In this document: positions 42,293 to 51,465 of the stretch, piece after piece
Position numbering within the stretch: position 1 is the stretch's first letter
Layout of the letters: each line of letters starts with the position of its first letter
NCBI GenBank assembly: GCA_029555925.1
Contig: JAKPQU010000624.1
Location: 1-53,654 of the forward strand
Reading direction: 5' to 3'
DNA: 53,654 bases
From: Bacillota bacterium
GTDB lineage: Bacteria; Eremiobacterota; SpSt-956; JAKJGF01
Program-made: the position numbers and the translations under genes
The notes under the pieces: model-generated
What the model was told of the DNA's origin: nothing
The model's database searches: none
The model's input: the letters and a program-made list of their open reading frames with translations, nothing else

Positions 42293-43438
42293 AAAATAAA
42301 ACTTTGTTCCTTTACCTACCAGGCTTTCAACACTTATTTTTCCGCCATGACCTTCCACTATTTTTTTGGTAATTGCAAGGCCGAGTCCTGTGCTTCTTTC
42401 CCCGGCAGTTGCCTTTACACTTGTTTTTTGAAATGGTTTGAACATATTATTAATTTCATCGGAAGGAATACCCTGCCCCTGATCGATTATGCCGGTTATG
42501 ATATAATCCTGCTCTTTCCTGACTTCAACAGTTATTTCCGTATCAGGCCAGGAAAATTTTATGGCATTTGTAATTAAATTGTTCAGCACCTGAGTAATCT
42601 TATTTCTGTCAAAACTCATAGGAGGTATGATGCCATTAACATCCAGTCCCAGTGAAATTTCTTTTCTGTCTGCAAGAGGTTTGTTGAGTTTTATAATATG
42701 TTTCAAAAAAGTTATATAGTCTTCTACTTTGATTTCCAGTTTGAGCTGACCGGCTTCTATAGCAGTAATATCGAGCAGTTCATTTAACATGTCACGCATA
42801 TATTCACTTGAAGTATTGATTTCCCGCAGCAGATCTATCTGTTCTTCCGACAGGTTATCATTCAAATCAGATATCAGTAAATATTCCGAAGTTACCTGAA
42901 TAACTCCCAGGGGGTTTCTTAAATCATGGGCTGCCATACCGAGGAATTCATTTTTTATTTTATTTAATTCTTCCAGCTTTTCATTATTTTCTTTTATTTC
43001 CATAAGCTTTTCTTCCAGTTTTATAAGTAATTCTTTCTGTGTATCTCTGGCAAATTTAAGGTCAAGGTGGGTCTGAACCCTGGCCAGGAGTTCCAGTCCG
43101 TTAAATGGCTTTGTCACATAATCTACCGCACCGAGCTCAAAAGCCTGGACAAGGTCTTCCGTTTCTTCCTTTGCTGTAAGAAAAATAATCGGTATCTCTT
43201 TTGTCCTGGGATTATCTTTCAGTGTCCTGCAGACTTTAAAACCATCCAGATCCGGCATCATAATATCCAGTAAAATAAGATCAGGCTGAATATCGTCAAG
43301 CATAGTAAGTGCCTGAGAGCCGTTTCTGGAGATTGCAAGATCATAATCCTTATTCTTCAATACATGAACAAGCATTCTTATGCTTACTGAATTATCATCT
43401 ACTATTAAAATTAAAGGCTTTTTTTGTTTATATTCCAT
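42263..43438 (-). CDS. Response regulator-histidine kinase hybrid
   Basis: About 391 residues (a GTG at 43453 is an alternative start). An N-terminal REC domain (Asp pair at about 14-15 of this start, phosphorylated Asp in LLDIMMPD, Thr in FLTAK, Lys in VTKPF) is joined by a coiled linker to HisKA (His in MAAHDLRNPLG) and HATPase_c (NNLITNAIKF, DQGQGIP, GLGLAI). No membrane segment, so a cytoplasmic signal relay; the order REC-first is that of many stand-alone response regulators with output kinases. The partner is not in the window. The C-terminal codons come from a repeat. Confidence 0.92.
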   Translation of the reverse strand: MEYKQKKPLILIVDDNSVSIRMLVHVLKNKDYDLAISRNGSQALTMLDDIQPDLILLDIMMPDLDGFKVCRTLKDNPRTKEIPIIFLTAKEETEDLVQAFELGAVDYVTKPFNGLELLARVQTHLDLKFARDTQKELLIKLEEKLMEIKENNEKLEELNKIKNEFLGMAAHDLRNPLGVIQVTSEYLLISDLNDNLSEEQIDLLREINTSSEYMRDMLNELLDITAIEAGQLKLEIKVEDYITFLKHIIKLNKPLADRKEISLGLDVNGIIPPMSFDRNKITQVLNNLITNAIKFSWPDTEITVEVRKEQDYIITGIIDQGQGIPSDEINNMFKPFQKTSVKATAGERSTGLGLAITKKIVEGHGGKISVESLVGKGTKFYFTLPVVSLES

Positions 43439-43453
43439 CTTTAAAACATACAC

Positions 43454-43809
43454 ACCTTATAGCTCAGAAAAGCATTATAACGTTATATTATTATATTAGC
43501 ATAATAGCATATAAAATAAAAGAATATTTTAAATTTTTGTAATATATAGTTAGTGTCATAACTATCCATAAATAATGACCTCGTAATGCGTAAAGCGTGA
43601 TACGTGATGGGAAAGAGTAATAACCCATTACGCATTACGCATCACGAATTATTTAAATTCTAATAAGTTATGAAATACACTATAATGGTATAACTTAAAA
43701 AAATCGAAGAGATTTCTAAAAAATTTTCCTAAAATTTCTGAATATAGAGGAATTTAATATTTAATTATAGAAAGTAAAAACAATTATATCGGAGAAAGGA
43801 GATTTTAAT
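43454..43809. other. Spacer dominated by a family A element
   Basis: It has no gene. The family A copy occupies 43545-43685; the remainder is AT-rich, and AAAGGAG for the next gene lies at its right end. Confidence 0.7.
43545..43685. repeat. Family A element, copy 3
   Basis: Ends TATAGTTAGTGTCATAACTA and GTTATGAAATACACTATAA; degenerate inner array with AATGCGTAAAGCGTGATACG and CATTACGCATTACGCATCAC. Confidence 0.83.
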
Positions 43810-44805
43810 ATGGCATTCAATGATGAGGTTAAGGCATTTGCAGAAAAGACCCTGGCACTAAAGGAACGATTAAAGACAGAGGAATCTGTCAAATATTCCC
43901 TTGTAATGCCTTTCTTACAATCCCTCGGTTACAATGTTTTTGACCCCGGAGAACTTGTTCCTTCATACCCGCTCCAGGTTAATCCTCCGAAGGAGAAAGA
44001 TATAGATTACGCCATCCTTCGCAACGGTGAACCGGAAATACTTCTGGAAGTTAAAGGTATCGGGACAAAACTAGAAGATTACAGAAGCGACCTGGGTGAC
44101 TATTTCAGGGGCTCTTCTAAATCCAGACTGGCTATACTGACAGATGGAATCATTTATGAGATTTTTGCTAATATTGAAGAACCGGATAAAATGGATAAAA
44201 ATCCTTTTTTGGTCATAGACCTTGGAAATCTGAATGATGAGTCTCTTGCGGAACTAAAGAAATTACATAAAGACGACTACAACATTGATCTCATACTGTT
44301 CCAACCGAAAAAATTAAAATACACAAGAAAAGCAAAAGAATATTTAGAGAAATTACTCAACGAACCGGATGAAGAATTTGTTAATTTTATTCTGAAGAAT
44401 ATCTATCACGGTGTATGGAGTCCGGAGGTCTCAGAAAAATATGGTGCTGTAATAAAAGATGCAATAAAACTTTTCAATGAAGAGGTTAAAGCAAAAACAG
44501 TACCGGTAGAACCGGCAAAAATCGAAGAACCTGCAAAGATTGAAGAAGAAAAGAAGGAAGAAAAGGTTATAGAAATCAAAGGGGAGGAAGAAAACAAAGA
44601 GGAAGAAAAGAAAGATGAAAAGGAAGAAGAAAAGGTTATAGAAATTAAAACAAAGGAGAAAAAGAAAGAAGAAGGGGAAGAAAAGAAAGAAGGAGTAGAA
44701 GAAGAAGGGGAAGGAAAGGCTAAAGAAGAAGGAGACGAGTCAAAATCTGAAAAGAAGCCGAAGAAAAGAGGTTTGTTCTCCATATTCAGCGGAGACAACG
44801 ACTGA
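43810..44805 (+). CDS. HsdR_N-type nuclease-fold protein with charged tail
   Basis: 331 residues. Residues about 15-180 match the type I restriction HsdR N-terminal domain (YSLVMPFLQSLGYNVFDPGE, then DIDYAILRNGEPEILLEVKG: the D...E-x-K pattern of the PD-(D/E)XK fold, then YFRGSSKSRLAILTDGIIYE). No helicase domain, methyltransferase or specificity gene is nearby. Residues about 235-315 are a Lys/Glu-rich, probably disordered tail. It stands alone, with AAAGGAG before the ATG. It may be an independent nuclease-like or defence component; the family is often annotated as 'restriction endonuclease'. Confidence 0.8.
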   Translation: MAFNDEVKAFAEKTLALKERLKTEESVKYSLVMPFLQSLGYNVFDPGELVPSYPLQVNPPKEKDIDYAILRNGEPEILLEVKGIGTKLEDYRSDLGDYFRGSSKSRLAILTDGIIYEIFANIEEPDKMDKNPFLVIDLGNLNDESLAELKKLHKDDYNIDLILFQPKKLKYTRKAKEYLEKLLNEPDEEFVNFILKNIYHGVWSPEVSEKYGAVIKDAIKLFNEEVKAKTVPVEPAKIEEPAKIEEEKKEEKVIEIKGEEENKEEEKKDEKEEEKVIEIKTKEKKKEEGEEKKEGVEEEGEGKAKEEGDESKSEKKPKKRGLFSIFSGDND

Positions 44806-44891
44806 AAAATCTAAAAAAATTATAAGAAAATGGATTATTTTTCATATTAAGACGCCTAAGAACCTATCCGAAAAGTAATATTTTTTTTAAT

Positions 44892-45040
44892 CCTTTCCAC
44901 TGCCAGGTTCTGGAGAAAAATATATACTGTATTAAAAGCCAGTTGTAATTTAAACAGACGCAAAATAGTAAATGTCTGTAAAAACAGGTTTTCTTTCAGG
45001 AGGATTATATATTTTTCAGAAGAACCTGGCAGTGGAAAGG
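44892..45040. repeat. 149-bp inverted-repeat element, 20-bp perfect ends
   Basis: CCTTTCCACTGCCAGGTTCT at 44892-44911 is the exact complement of 45021-45040. The inside continues to pair imperfectly (GAGAAAAATATATA versus TATATATTTTTC) and holds another small pair (CAGAC/GTCTG). It may be a miniature transposable element or a structured RNA. Confidence 0.85.
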
Positions 45041-45044
45041 CAAA

Positions 45045-45084
45045 TTATTTTTCTTCGTAAGAGCCTGTCAGGCAGAAGCTGATA
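45045..45084. repeat. D repeat, copy 2
   Basis: ATTATTTTTCTTCGTAAGAG then CCTGTCAGGCAGAAGCTGATA; same sequence class as 34370-34411. It directly follows the 149-bp inverted element. Confidence 0.75.
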
Positions 45085-45254
45085 AATGGTTACTAATTTA
45101 CCTGTAGCGGTACTAAGCAGCAAAACAATCAGAATGATATTAATGTTCAGCAGCAGATAAAGGCGCCGAATAATAACATCAATGACAATCAAAGATAAGG
45201 ATGATTATATAAGAATCGTGATGTATGACGCGTCACAGTTCTTATATTATCCTG

Positions 45255-47204
45255 TCAATCCTTAAAATCCCGAAAATCCCGGTCTGCTTTTCTGAGTTTA
45301 TCCAGGAAAGCCTCATCTACTTTATATCCCATAGATTCTATTTTTTTCACATCTTCCCATGCCCTGCCATATTCTCCGATGGTAAAATAAACGAGACATC
45401 TGTTATAATAAACATCGGGACGGGGATTGAGTTTAAGAGCCTCTGTAAAATCCTCTATGGCTTTATCATATTGACCTGTTTCGGAATAAACATTTCCCCT
45501 GTTATTACAGGCATCTCCGTAATAAGGATTTATCTTTATCGCTTCCGTATAATCCTCAATAGCCCTGTCAAATTCCCCATGCTGTGCATAAATATTACCG
45601 CGACTGTTAAGGGATTTTTCATCAAGGGGATTGATGTCTATAGCCCTGCTGAAAGACTGAAGTGCTTTATCATAAGATCCGAGCTGTCTATAACAGAGCC
45701 CCAGGTTATAGTAAATTTCTGCGTCATCAGGTTTTAATCTCAGAGCATGTCTGAAATCCTCAATGGCTTTATCATATGCTCCTACTTTTTTATAAACAGC
45801 CCCCCTGTTATTATAGGCATCGGCACAATCAGATCTCAGGGTTATGGCACAGGCAAAATCAGACATGGCCTGGTTGTAATCACCGGAGTCGCTGTATGCC
45901 ATACCTCTGTTAAGATAAGCCTCCATGACAGAAGGATATTTAGTTATTACGTCTGACCAGAGAGTAATACTGTCTTTCCATACTTTACACCTCTCATATG
46001 ATGAAAAAGAGAGAAGAATTATTATGATACCTGTAAGAACAGTCAGAGTAAATTTTTTGAAGATGGAATCTTTAAATCTATCCATATATAAAAAATACAA
46101 AAAATCTGAAATCATATAAAAAAAACCTGTCAGGGGAATATAGGTATAACGGTCGGCAACAATGCCGGGAGGTACAGGTATGAGCTGACTTACAGGAAGG
46201 ATGGTAATAAAGAAAAATAATATAGCAAAAAATATTTTTTTATATTTTCTCAGGCGAAAGATATATATTCCTGCCGTTATTACAATAAAAGGGGCTATAA
46301 TAAAAGGCAATGGCAAATAATTATCGGGCCTGTCAGGATAGGGATAGAGACATGAAAGGCTGAGAGGAAAGAACATTTTTACAATATAAAATAATAACCC
46401 GTAACTGGCTATGCACATATTGTATAAAAGATTGGACGAAGTTTTTGTGCCTGTCATCTCTGTGGCAGTCATTATAGACACATATATAACAAAAAACAGA
46501 CAAAAAAGCCCAAAAAAAGGTGTTTTTTCCAGGAATAACCGGTCATTAAATCTCCTCTTTTCCACATAATCAAAGAGAAACAGGAGAAAAGGCATGGTAA
46601 TGGCCATGGGTTTTGATAAAAGAGACAGAAAAAAGAACAGAAGAGAAAGATAGAAATGGTGTTTTCTGCCCCTTATATAATATAAATAACATATGATAGA
46701 CAGGAGATAAAACATACTGTACATAAGATCCTTTCTCTCTGAAATCCATGCCACGGATTCTACATGAAGCGGATGAATTGCAAATAATAAAGCCGTAAAA
46801 AAAGCAATCAAATCTTTACCGGATATTAAATATATAAGCCAGAATACAAGGAGAGAGTTAAGCAGATGAAATATGAGGTTTGTAACATGATAGGCGACAG
46901 GGTTCAGATGAAAAAAATAATATTCCAGCCCGTAGGTCAGTAAGGGCAGAGGAACATAGAGGCTTTTTACCGTATAATTTTTATGCCTCGAATCCGTAAA
47001 ATTGAATATATCATTTACATTATCGGGCGAAAGGGCTTTTATAAGTAAATTATCTGATACATATTCGTTATCGTCCCAGTTGGTAAATCCGTTACAAAGA
47101 GAAGGATAAAATGTAACAGTCGTTATAATTAACATAAGAAAAATCAATAAAGATATTTTATAGATTTTTCCATTATTTTGAGGATTTTTTTTCTTTTTCC
47201 CCAT
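45255..47204 (-). CDS. TMTC-like membrane protein with TPR repeats
   Basis: 649 residues. The first 400 residues contain about 10 membrane helices in a GT-C arrangement (early WDDNEY after YPSLCNGF, then HPLHVESVAWISERKDL), as in TMTC/O-mannosyl-like transferases. Residues about 420-640 are five or six TPRs (AYNNRGAVYKKVGAYDKAIE, IYYNLGLCYRQLGSYDKALQ). The protein is likely a glycosyl or lipid-linked sugar transferase of the membrane. The C-terminal RDFRDFKD is encoded by a repeat of the CCTGTCAATCC class. TAAGGAAAT precedes the ATG, which lies inside the rarA gene (32-base overlap). Confidence 0.85.
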   Translation of the reverse strand: MGKKKKNPQNNGKIYKISLLIFLMLIITTVTFYPSLCNGFTNWDDNEYVSDNLLIKALSPDNVNDIFNFTDSRHKNYTVKSLYVPLPLLTYGLEYYFFHLNPVAYHVTNLIFHLLNSLLVFWLIYLISGKDLIAFFTALLFAIHPLHVESVAWISERKDLMYSMFYLLSIICYLYYIRGRKHHFYLSLLFFFLSLLSKPMAITMPFLLFLFDYVEKRRFNDRLFLEKTPFFGLFCLFFVIYVSIMTATEMTGTKTSSNLLYNMCIASYGLLFYIVKMFFPLSLSCLYPYPDRPDNYLPLPFIIAPFIVITAGIYIFRLRKYKKIFFAILFFFITILPVSQLIPVPPGIVADRYTYIPLTGFFYMISDFLYFLYMDRFKDSIFKKFTLTVLTGIIIILLSFSSYERCKVWKDSITLWSDVITKYPSVMEAYLNRGMAYSDSGDYNQAMSDFACAITLRSDCADAYNNRGAVYKKVGAYDKAIEDFRHALRLKPDDAEIYYNLGLCYRQLGSYDKALQSFSRAIDINPLDEKSLNSRGNIYAQHGEFDRAIEDYTEAIKINPYYGDACNNRGNVYSETGQYDKAIEDFTEALKLNPRPDVYYNRCLVYFTIGEYGRAWEDVKKIESMGYKVDEAFLDKLRKADRDFRDFKD

Positions 47205-48534
47205 ATTTCCTTACTTCTTCCCGCCTTTTATTTAACTGTTCCTTTTTCTTTCCTTCCCATCCTCTGACTGAAGGATTATAAAAAACTCTGCCCTTCAGGG
47301 CTTCAGGCATATAAACTTCAGGCACCCACCCTTCAGGATTATCATGAGGATAAATATATTCTTTTCCGTACCCCAGTTCCTTCATAAGTCCCGTAGGAGC
47401 ATTTCTTATATGGAATGGCACGGTGCAAGTTGCCGTTTTTTTTGCCATATCCTGTGCTTCTTTAAAAGCAGTATAAACGCTGTTGCTTTTCTGTGCAAGA
47501 GCCAGATACACCACAAGCTGTGCAAGAGCCAGTTCCCCTTCAGGGCTTCCCAGTATGGTATATGTCTGAAAAACACTTATGGCTTCCATAAGAGCAAAAG
47601 GATCGGCAAGACCTACATCTTCAGAGGCAACCCTTATGAGGCGCCTTGCTATATAAAGAGGGTCTTCCCCGCCTTCCAGCATACGGGAAAGCCAGTAAAG
47701 TGAGGCATCCGGGTCACTTCCTCTTATGCTTTTATGAAGGGCAGATATAAGATTGTAATGTTCTTCTCCGGTTTTATCATAATGAACTGCTCTCCTCTGA
47801 AGAATATCTTCTATAATCTTTAAATCAATAATCCTGGTAGTCCCTTCGGAAGGCATGGTTGTCATTACAGCTATTTCAAGGACATTCAAAAGAGAACGGC
47901 TGTCGCCTCCTGTGGCGTCTATAAGATAGTGTTCTCCTTCTTCAGTAAGACAGGCAGGAAAATCTCCAAGACCGGATTTTTTATCACTCAATGCTCTCTG
48001 TATAATAATCTTCAATTCTTCATAATCCAGGGGTTTCAGTATAAGAACCTGTGTTCTGGAAAGAAGAGGACGAATTATTTCAAAGGAAGGATTTTCCGTA
48101 GTGGCTCCCAGGAGAAAAATGGTTCCGTCTTCTACATATGGTAAAAGGCCATCCTGCTGGGCTTTATTCAGTCTGTGTATTTCATCCATAAAAAGGCATG
48201 ACCGTTTTTTTTCCTGAATCCATACTTTTTTTGCCATATCCACAGAGGCTCTTATTTCTTTAGTTCCTGCAGAAACGGCGGAAAGGGAAATTAAATGACA
48301 GTCCATATGACCGGCGACAATCCTGGCAAGGGTTGTTTTGCCGCACCCGGGAGGCCCCCAGAAAATAATGGATTCCATTTTTTTACTCTTCAGAAGTCTG
48401 TGAAGAATCTTTCCCTCTGAAAGTAAATGGCTCTGACCGACAAATTCGTCCAGACATTCAGGTCTCATCCTGTCTGCCAGAGGAGCAGGCGCAGTTTTCT
48501 GGTTATCTTCGTAAAAAAAGTCTAACTGGTTCAT
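47173..48534 (-). CDS. rarA: Replication-associated recombination protein RarA
   Basis: 453 residues: AAA+ ATPase with Walker A G60-PPGCGKTT68, Walker B MDEIH (D117/E118), the family-specific PLADRMRPECLDEFVGQ start and a C-terminal MgsA/WHIP-like region (RRAVHYDKTGEEHYNLISA; GSDPDASLYWLSRMLEGGED). RarA/MgsA acts at stalled replication forks. No ribosome-binding site is apparent: an ACGCGT array begins just 9 bases before the ATG. The last 32 bases overlap the start of the downstream TMTC-like gene. Confidence 0.95.
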   Translation of the reverse strand: MNQLDFFYEDNQKTAPAPLADRMRPECLDEFVGQSHLLSEGKILHRLLKSKKMESIIFWGPPGCGKTTLARIVAGHMDCHLISLSAVSAGTKEIRASVDMAKKVWIQEKKRSCLFMDEIHRLNKAQQDGLLPYVEDGTIFLLGATTENPSFEIIRPLLSRTQVLILKPLDYEELKIIIQRALSDKKSGLGDFPACLTEEGEHYLIDATGGDSRSLLNVLEIAVMTTMPSEGTTRIIDLKIIEDILQRRAVHYDKTGEEHYNLISALHKSIRGSDPDASLYWLSRMLEGGEDPLYIARRLIRVASEDVGLADPFALMEAISVFQTYTILGSPEGELALAQLVVYLALAQKSNSVYTAFKEAQDMAKKTATCTVPFHIRNAPTGLMKELGYGKEYIYPHDNPEGWVPEVYMPEALKGRVFYNPSVRGWEGKKKEQLNKRREEVRKYGEKEKKSSK

Positions 48535-48542
48535 GATTATAA

Positions 48543-48716
48543 TCGTGACGCGTAACGCGTGACGCGTGACGGGTGGTTCGTAATGCGTGATGCGTAATGC
48601 GTTACATAAAGTTGAAAGTTGAACGTTGATGGTTGAGAGTTTAAAATCAGTTAACTCTCAACTATAAACCTTAAGCTATAAACTCCCATCACTCTTCACT
48701 TTTCACGACTCACGGC
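48543..48716. repeat. ACGCGT, GTTGAAA and TTCACTT arrays between rarA and the DUF362 gene
   Basis: The whole spacer is made of 7-base units: ATCGTGACGCGTAACGCGTG..., then GTTGAAAGTTGAACGTTGAT, then CTCTTCACTTTTCACGACTC. It merges with the 3' end of the DUF362 gene, whose last codons read SSEP. Confidence 0.85.
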
Positions 48717-49790
48717 TCACGGTTCACTACTCACCATTACCAGTTCATATTCCTTTGAGCCGAGTCCTATTTTAACGCCATGGTCTATCTGTATTAAAGC
48801 ATTTTGATTTCCGTAGGACATCTGAGCTATAGTATTTCTGTTATGGTTCAATGTAATATCCAGAGAGGCCATATCAATAGCTACCGGGTCATTTGATGCA
48901 ATAATTCCTATATCCGGTATAAGTTTCTCCTGGGCAACGTTCCAGCAGTCACAGTCTTTTGTCATATCAAGGAGAAGATTGAAAAAGAAACACTTCTTTC
49001 CTTTTACCACTCCCAGGGCATGTTCTGTCATACTCTTCTGTGTATAGCCTGCCTCTGCGCCCCAGTCAAATCCTACTGCATCATAACGGCATGCAGTAAG
49101 ACATTCACCGCAACCGATACACTTCTCCTGGACAATCCATGCTTTTTTATTTTTTTCTATAATGGCATCTGCAGGACACCACTGCATACATTTTCTGCAC
49201 AGGACACAACTGTCTTTTATAGAAGGATGCATGGAAGAATGCTGCTGTCTTTTACCTTTTCGGCTGGCAAGGCCCATGCCCAGATTTTTTATACATGCCC
49301 CCAGACCTGTGACTATATGGCCCGTAACATGATTGACGGCCATAATAACATCTGTGCCTGTAATCTCGCTGGCAATCTCCACTTTTTCATGTAACTCTCC
49401 GTTAACGGTAACCTCCCTTTCAGAGTTTCCCAGCAATCCGTCAGACATAATAAAGGGTATTCCCATATAGTCTATCCCGAAGCCTCTCTTATGAGCATGT
49501 AACAGATGATTTACAGCATTAGATCTTTCACCTTTATAGAGGGTGGATGTTTCCGTCAGGAAAGCAAGTCCCCCTTTCGCTTTAACTTCATCTACTATCA
49601 CTTTCACCACTTCAGGCTTCATATAAGTGGTATTTCCCTCTTCTCCAACATGAACCTTGATTGCAACAAAATCATGTTCCGATACAATTTCGGAAACTCC
49701 GGCAAAATCACAGAGTTTTTTCATGGCTTCCGCCTGCCGGGCAGGCGTTGCGCCGTCTTTTAATTCGATAAAATATACCTTAGGTTTCAT
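48717..49790 (-). CDS. DUF362 protein with two 4Fe-4S clusters
   Basis: 357 residues. The DUF362 core (KVHVGEEGNTTYMKPEVV, MAVNHVTGHIVTGLGACIKN) is followed by ferredoxin motifs (CVLCRKCMQWCPADA and CIGCGECLTACRYDA), then a final part that includes DIGIIASNDPVAIDMASLD. Such proteins are electron-transfer or metal-handling proteins of anaerobes. AGAGGTGA precedes the ATG. The stop codon and the last four residues come from the adjoining heptamer array. Confidence 0.9.
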   Translation of the reverse strand: MKPKVYFIELKDGATPARQAEAMKKLCDFAGVSEIVSEHDFVAIKVHVGEEGNTTYMKPEVVKVIVDEVKAKGGLAFLTETSTLYKGERSNAVNHLLHAHKRGFGIDYMGIPFIMSDGLLGNSEREVTVNGELHEKVEIASEITGTDVIMAVNHVTGHIVTGLGACIKNLGMGLASRKGKRQQHSSMHPSIKDSCVLCRKCMQWCPADAIIEKNKKAWIVQEKCIGCGECLTACRYDAVGFDWGAEAGYTQKSMTEHALGVVKGKKCFFFNLLLDMTKDCDCWNVAQEKLIPDIGIIASNDPVAIDMASLDITLNHNRNTIAQMSYGNQNALIQIDHGVKIGLGSKEYELVMVSSEP

Positions 49791-50187
49791 AAGTAATCAC
49801 CTCTGTTATAAAATCGTGACGCGTGACGCGTAACGCGTGACGCGAGTACCGGTATCCGGCATGAAGTATAAATTCGTTTTTATTTACATAATCCTGCATG
49901 GGAAAGGAAAATTTTCAATCTTAAGATTGTTATTAAATTAACTATATTCCACTATATTTTATGATATAATAAAAGGTAAAGCCAGGCACCACTCGATTCC
50001 ATAAATAACAGCCTCGTAATGAGTAAAGCGGAATGCATGATGCGCGGGGATTAAACCCGTGACGCGTAACGCGTAACGCGTCACGAAAACTTAATGAATA
50101 TACTACATACCCGGTGGTTCTGTGAGCAATTTTACAAAAATTTTTCTCTATTTATGAGTCACGAGACAAATTACCGGTGGGATAAAA
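49791..50187. other. Spacer with ACGCGT array and partial family A element
   Basis: No gene is supported. It includes an ACGCGT array (49813-49843), a TTTATGATATAATAAAAGG stretch near 49958-49977 that resembles one upstream of the BrnT operon (2087-2105), and a degraded family A unit. Confidence 0.65.
50000..50100. repeat. Degenerate family A element
   Basis: CATAAATAACAGCCTCGTAA to TCACGAAAACTTAATG: the internal part of family A is complete (including GGGATTAAACCCGTGACGCG), but the outer inverted ends are lost. Confidence 0.7.
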
Positions 50188-51465
50188 ATGATCATAGTAA
50201 CAGGGGTCAATCATAAGACCTGTCATGTAGAAACAAGAGAAAAACTGAGTTTTTCTCCTGACAGTATCAAAGAGTTTCTGCTCTGTTTAAAAGAAGATAC
50301 CATCTTGGAAGAAAATATCATTCTTTCAACCTGTAACAGAACAGAATTTTATTTCTTCTCAAAAGAAGAAGAGAAGGCAAAAGAAAGAATTCTTCATCAT
50401 CTGGCAGCATATAAAAAAGTAAACATAGAAGAATTTAAAGAGCATCTTTATTTTATGAAAGACGAAGAGGCCATAGAGCACCTTTTTTCCGTGGCATGCG
50501 GCATAGACTCTATGATAATAGGAGAAGGGCAGATACTGGGACAGATAAAAACAGCTTTCGACATATCCAGGGAAATCAGAAGCAACGGCCCAAATCTCTG
50601 CCAGTTATTTCGTTTTGCTATAACATGCGGGAAAAGAGCCAGAACCGAAACAAAAATAAGCACAGGCCCTTCTTCTATCAGTTATGTGGCAGTAGTTTTC
50701 GCGAAAATGCTCTTCGGAGACCTGGCAAATAAATCTGCCATAATAGTTGGAGCAGGTAAAATGGGACAGCTTACTGCAAAACAACTCTCGCATCACGGGC
50801 TCAAACAGGTTATTGTGGCAAACAGAAATTATGAAAAAGCAGTGGAAATGGCAGAAAAAATCAAAGGGGAAGCCGTAAATTTCGACAGACTGGAAGAATA
50901 TCTCATAAAAGCCGATATAGTTATAAGTTCAACAGGTGCTCCTCATTATGTCATACATTACGATACAATCAGGAAAATCCTGAAGGCACGAAAAGAAAAA
51001 CCTCTTTTTCTTATTGATATTGCAGTGCCGAGAGATATAGAGCCTTCAATAAACAATCTGCCAAATGTATTTCTCTATGATATGGATGATCTGCAGAAAG
51101 TGGTGGAAAACAATCTTGAAGAGAGAAAAGAAGAAACAGGAAAAGTAAAAAAAATAATAGAAGAAGAAAAGGGGCATTTTCTCACATGGGCCAGTTCCAG
51201 GCAGTCTGCTCCTATTATAAAAGCCCTTAATAAAAAAGCGGAAGACATAAGGACCGAAGAACTGAACATTGCACTCAGAAAACTTTCTCATCTGTCTGCC
51301 GAAGATATTCAAATAATAGATTATGCGACACAGAAAATAATAAATAAACTGCTTCACAATCCTATAATAAAATTAAAAGAAAACATGTCCAACGGGAAAA
51401 GTTTTTTGCCTGTAGATGAATTAATAACAGAACTTTTTGATCTAAAAAATACCGGAGAAAATTGA
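50188..51465 (+). CDS. hemA: Glutamyl-tRNA reductase
   Basis: 425 residues. It begins IIVTGVNHKT, with catalytic Cys49 in STCNRTE, the GEGQILGQIKTAF and KRARTETKIS segments, and NADP-binding IIVGAGKMGQLTAKQL. The enzyme makes glutamate-1-semialdehyde for haem/corrin synthesis by the C5 pathway. GGTGGG is the ribosome-binding site. It overlaps the next gene by 4 bases (ATGA). Confidence 0.96.
   Translation: MIIVTGVNHKTCHVETREKLSFSPDSIKEFLLCLKEDTILEENIILSTCNRTEFYFFSKEEEKAKERILHHLAAYKKVNIEEFKEHLYFMKDEEAIEHLFSVACGIDSMIIGEGQILGQIKTAFDISREIRSNGPNLCQLFRFAITCGKRARTETKISTGPSSISYVAVVFAKMLFGDLANKSAIIVGAGKMGQLTAKQLSHHGLKQVIVANRNYEKAVEMAEKIKGEAVNFDRLEEYLIKADIVISSTGAPHYVIHYDTIRKILKARKEKPLFLIDIAVPRDIEPSINNLPNVFLYDMDDLQKVVENNLEERKEETGKVKKIIEEEKGHFLTWASSRQSAPIIKALNKKAEDIRTEELNIALRKLSHLSAEDIQIIDYATQKIINKLLHNPIIKLKENMSNGKSFLPVDELITELFDLKNTGEN

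Larger units (their letters stand above)
44806..45254. other. Gene-free spacer with a perfect 20-bp inverted repeat and a D repeat
   Basis: No gene can be supported; a short frame from the ATG at 45086 reads only 24 codons. The left two-thirds is bounded by the inverted pair listed below. Confidence 0.65.

Noticed and set aside
45086..45160. Short frame MVTNLPVAVL... after the second D repeat
   Set aside because: Only 24 codons, no ribosome-binding site and no family; kept only as a note to the D repeat.
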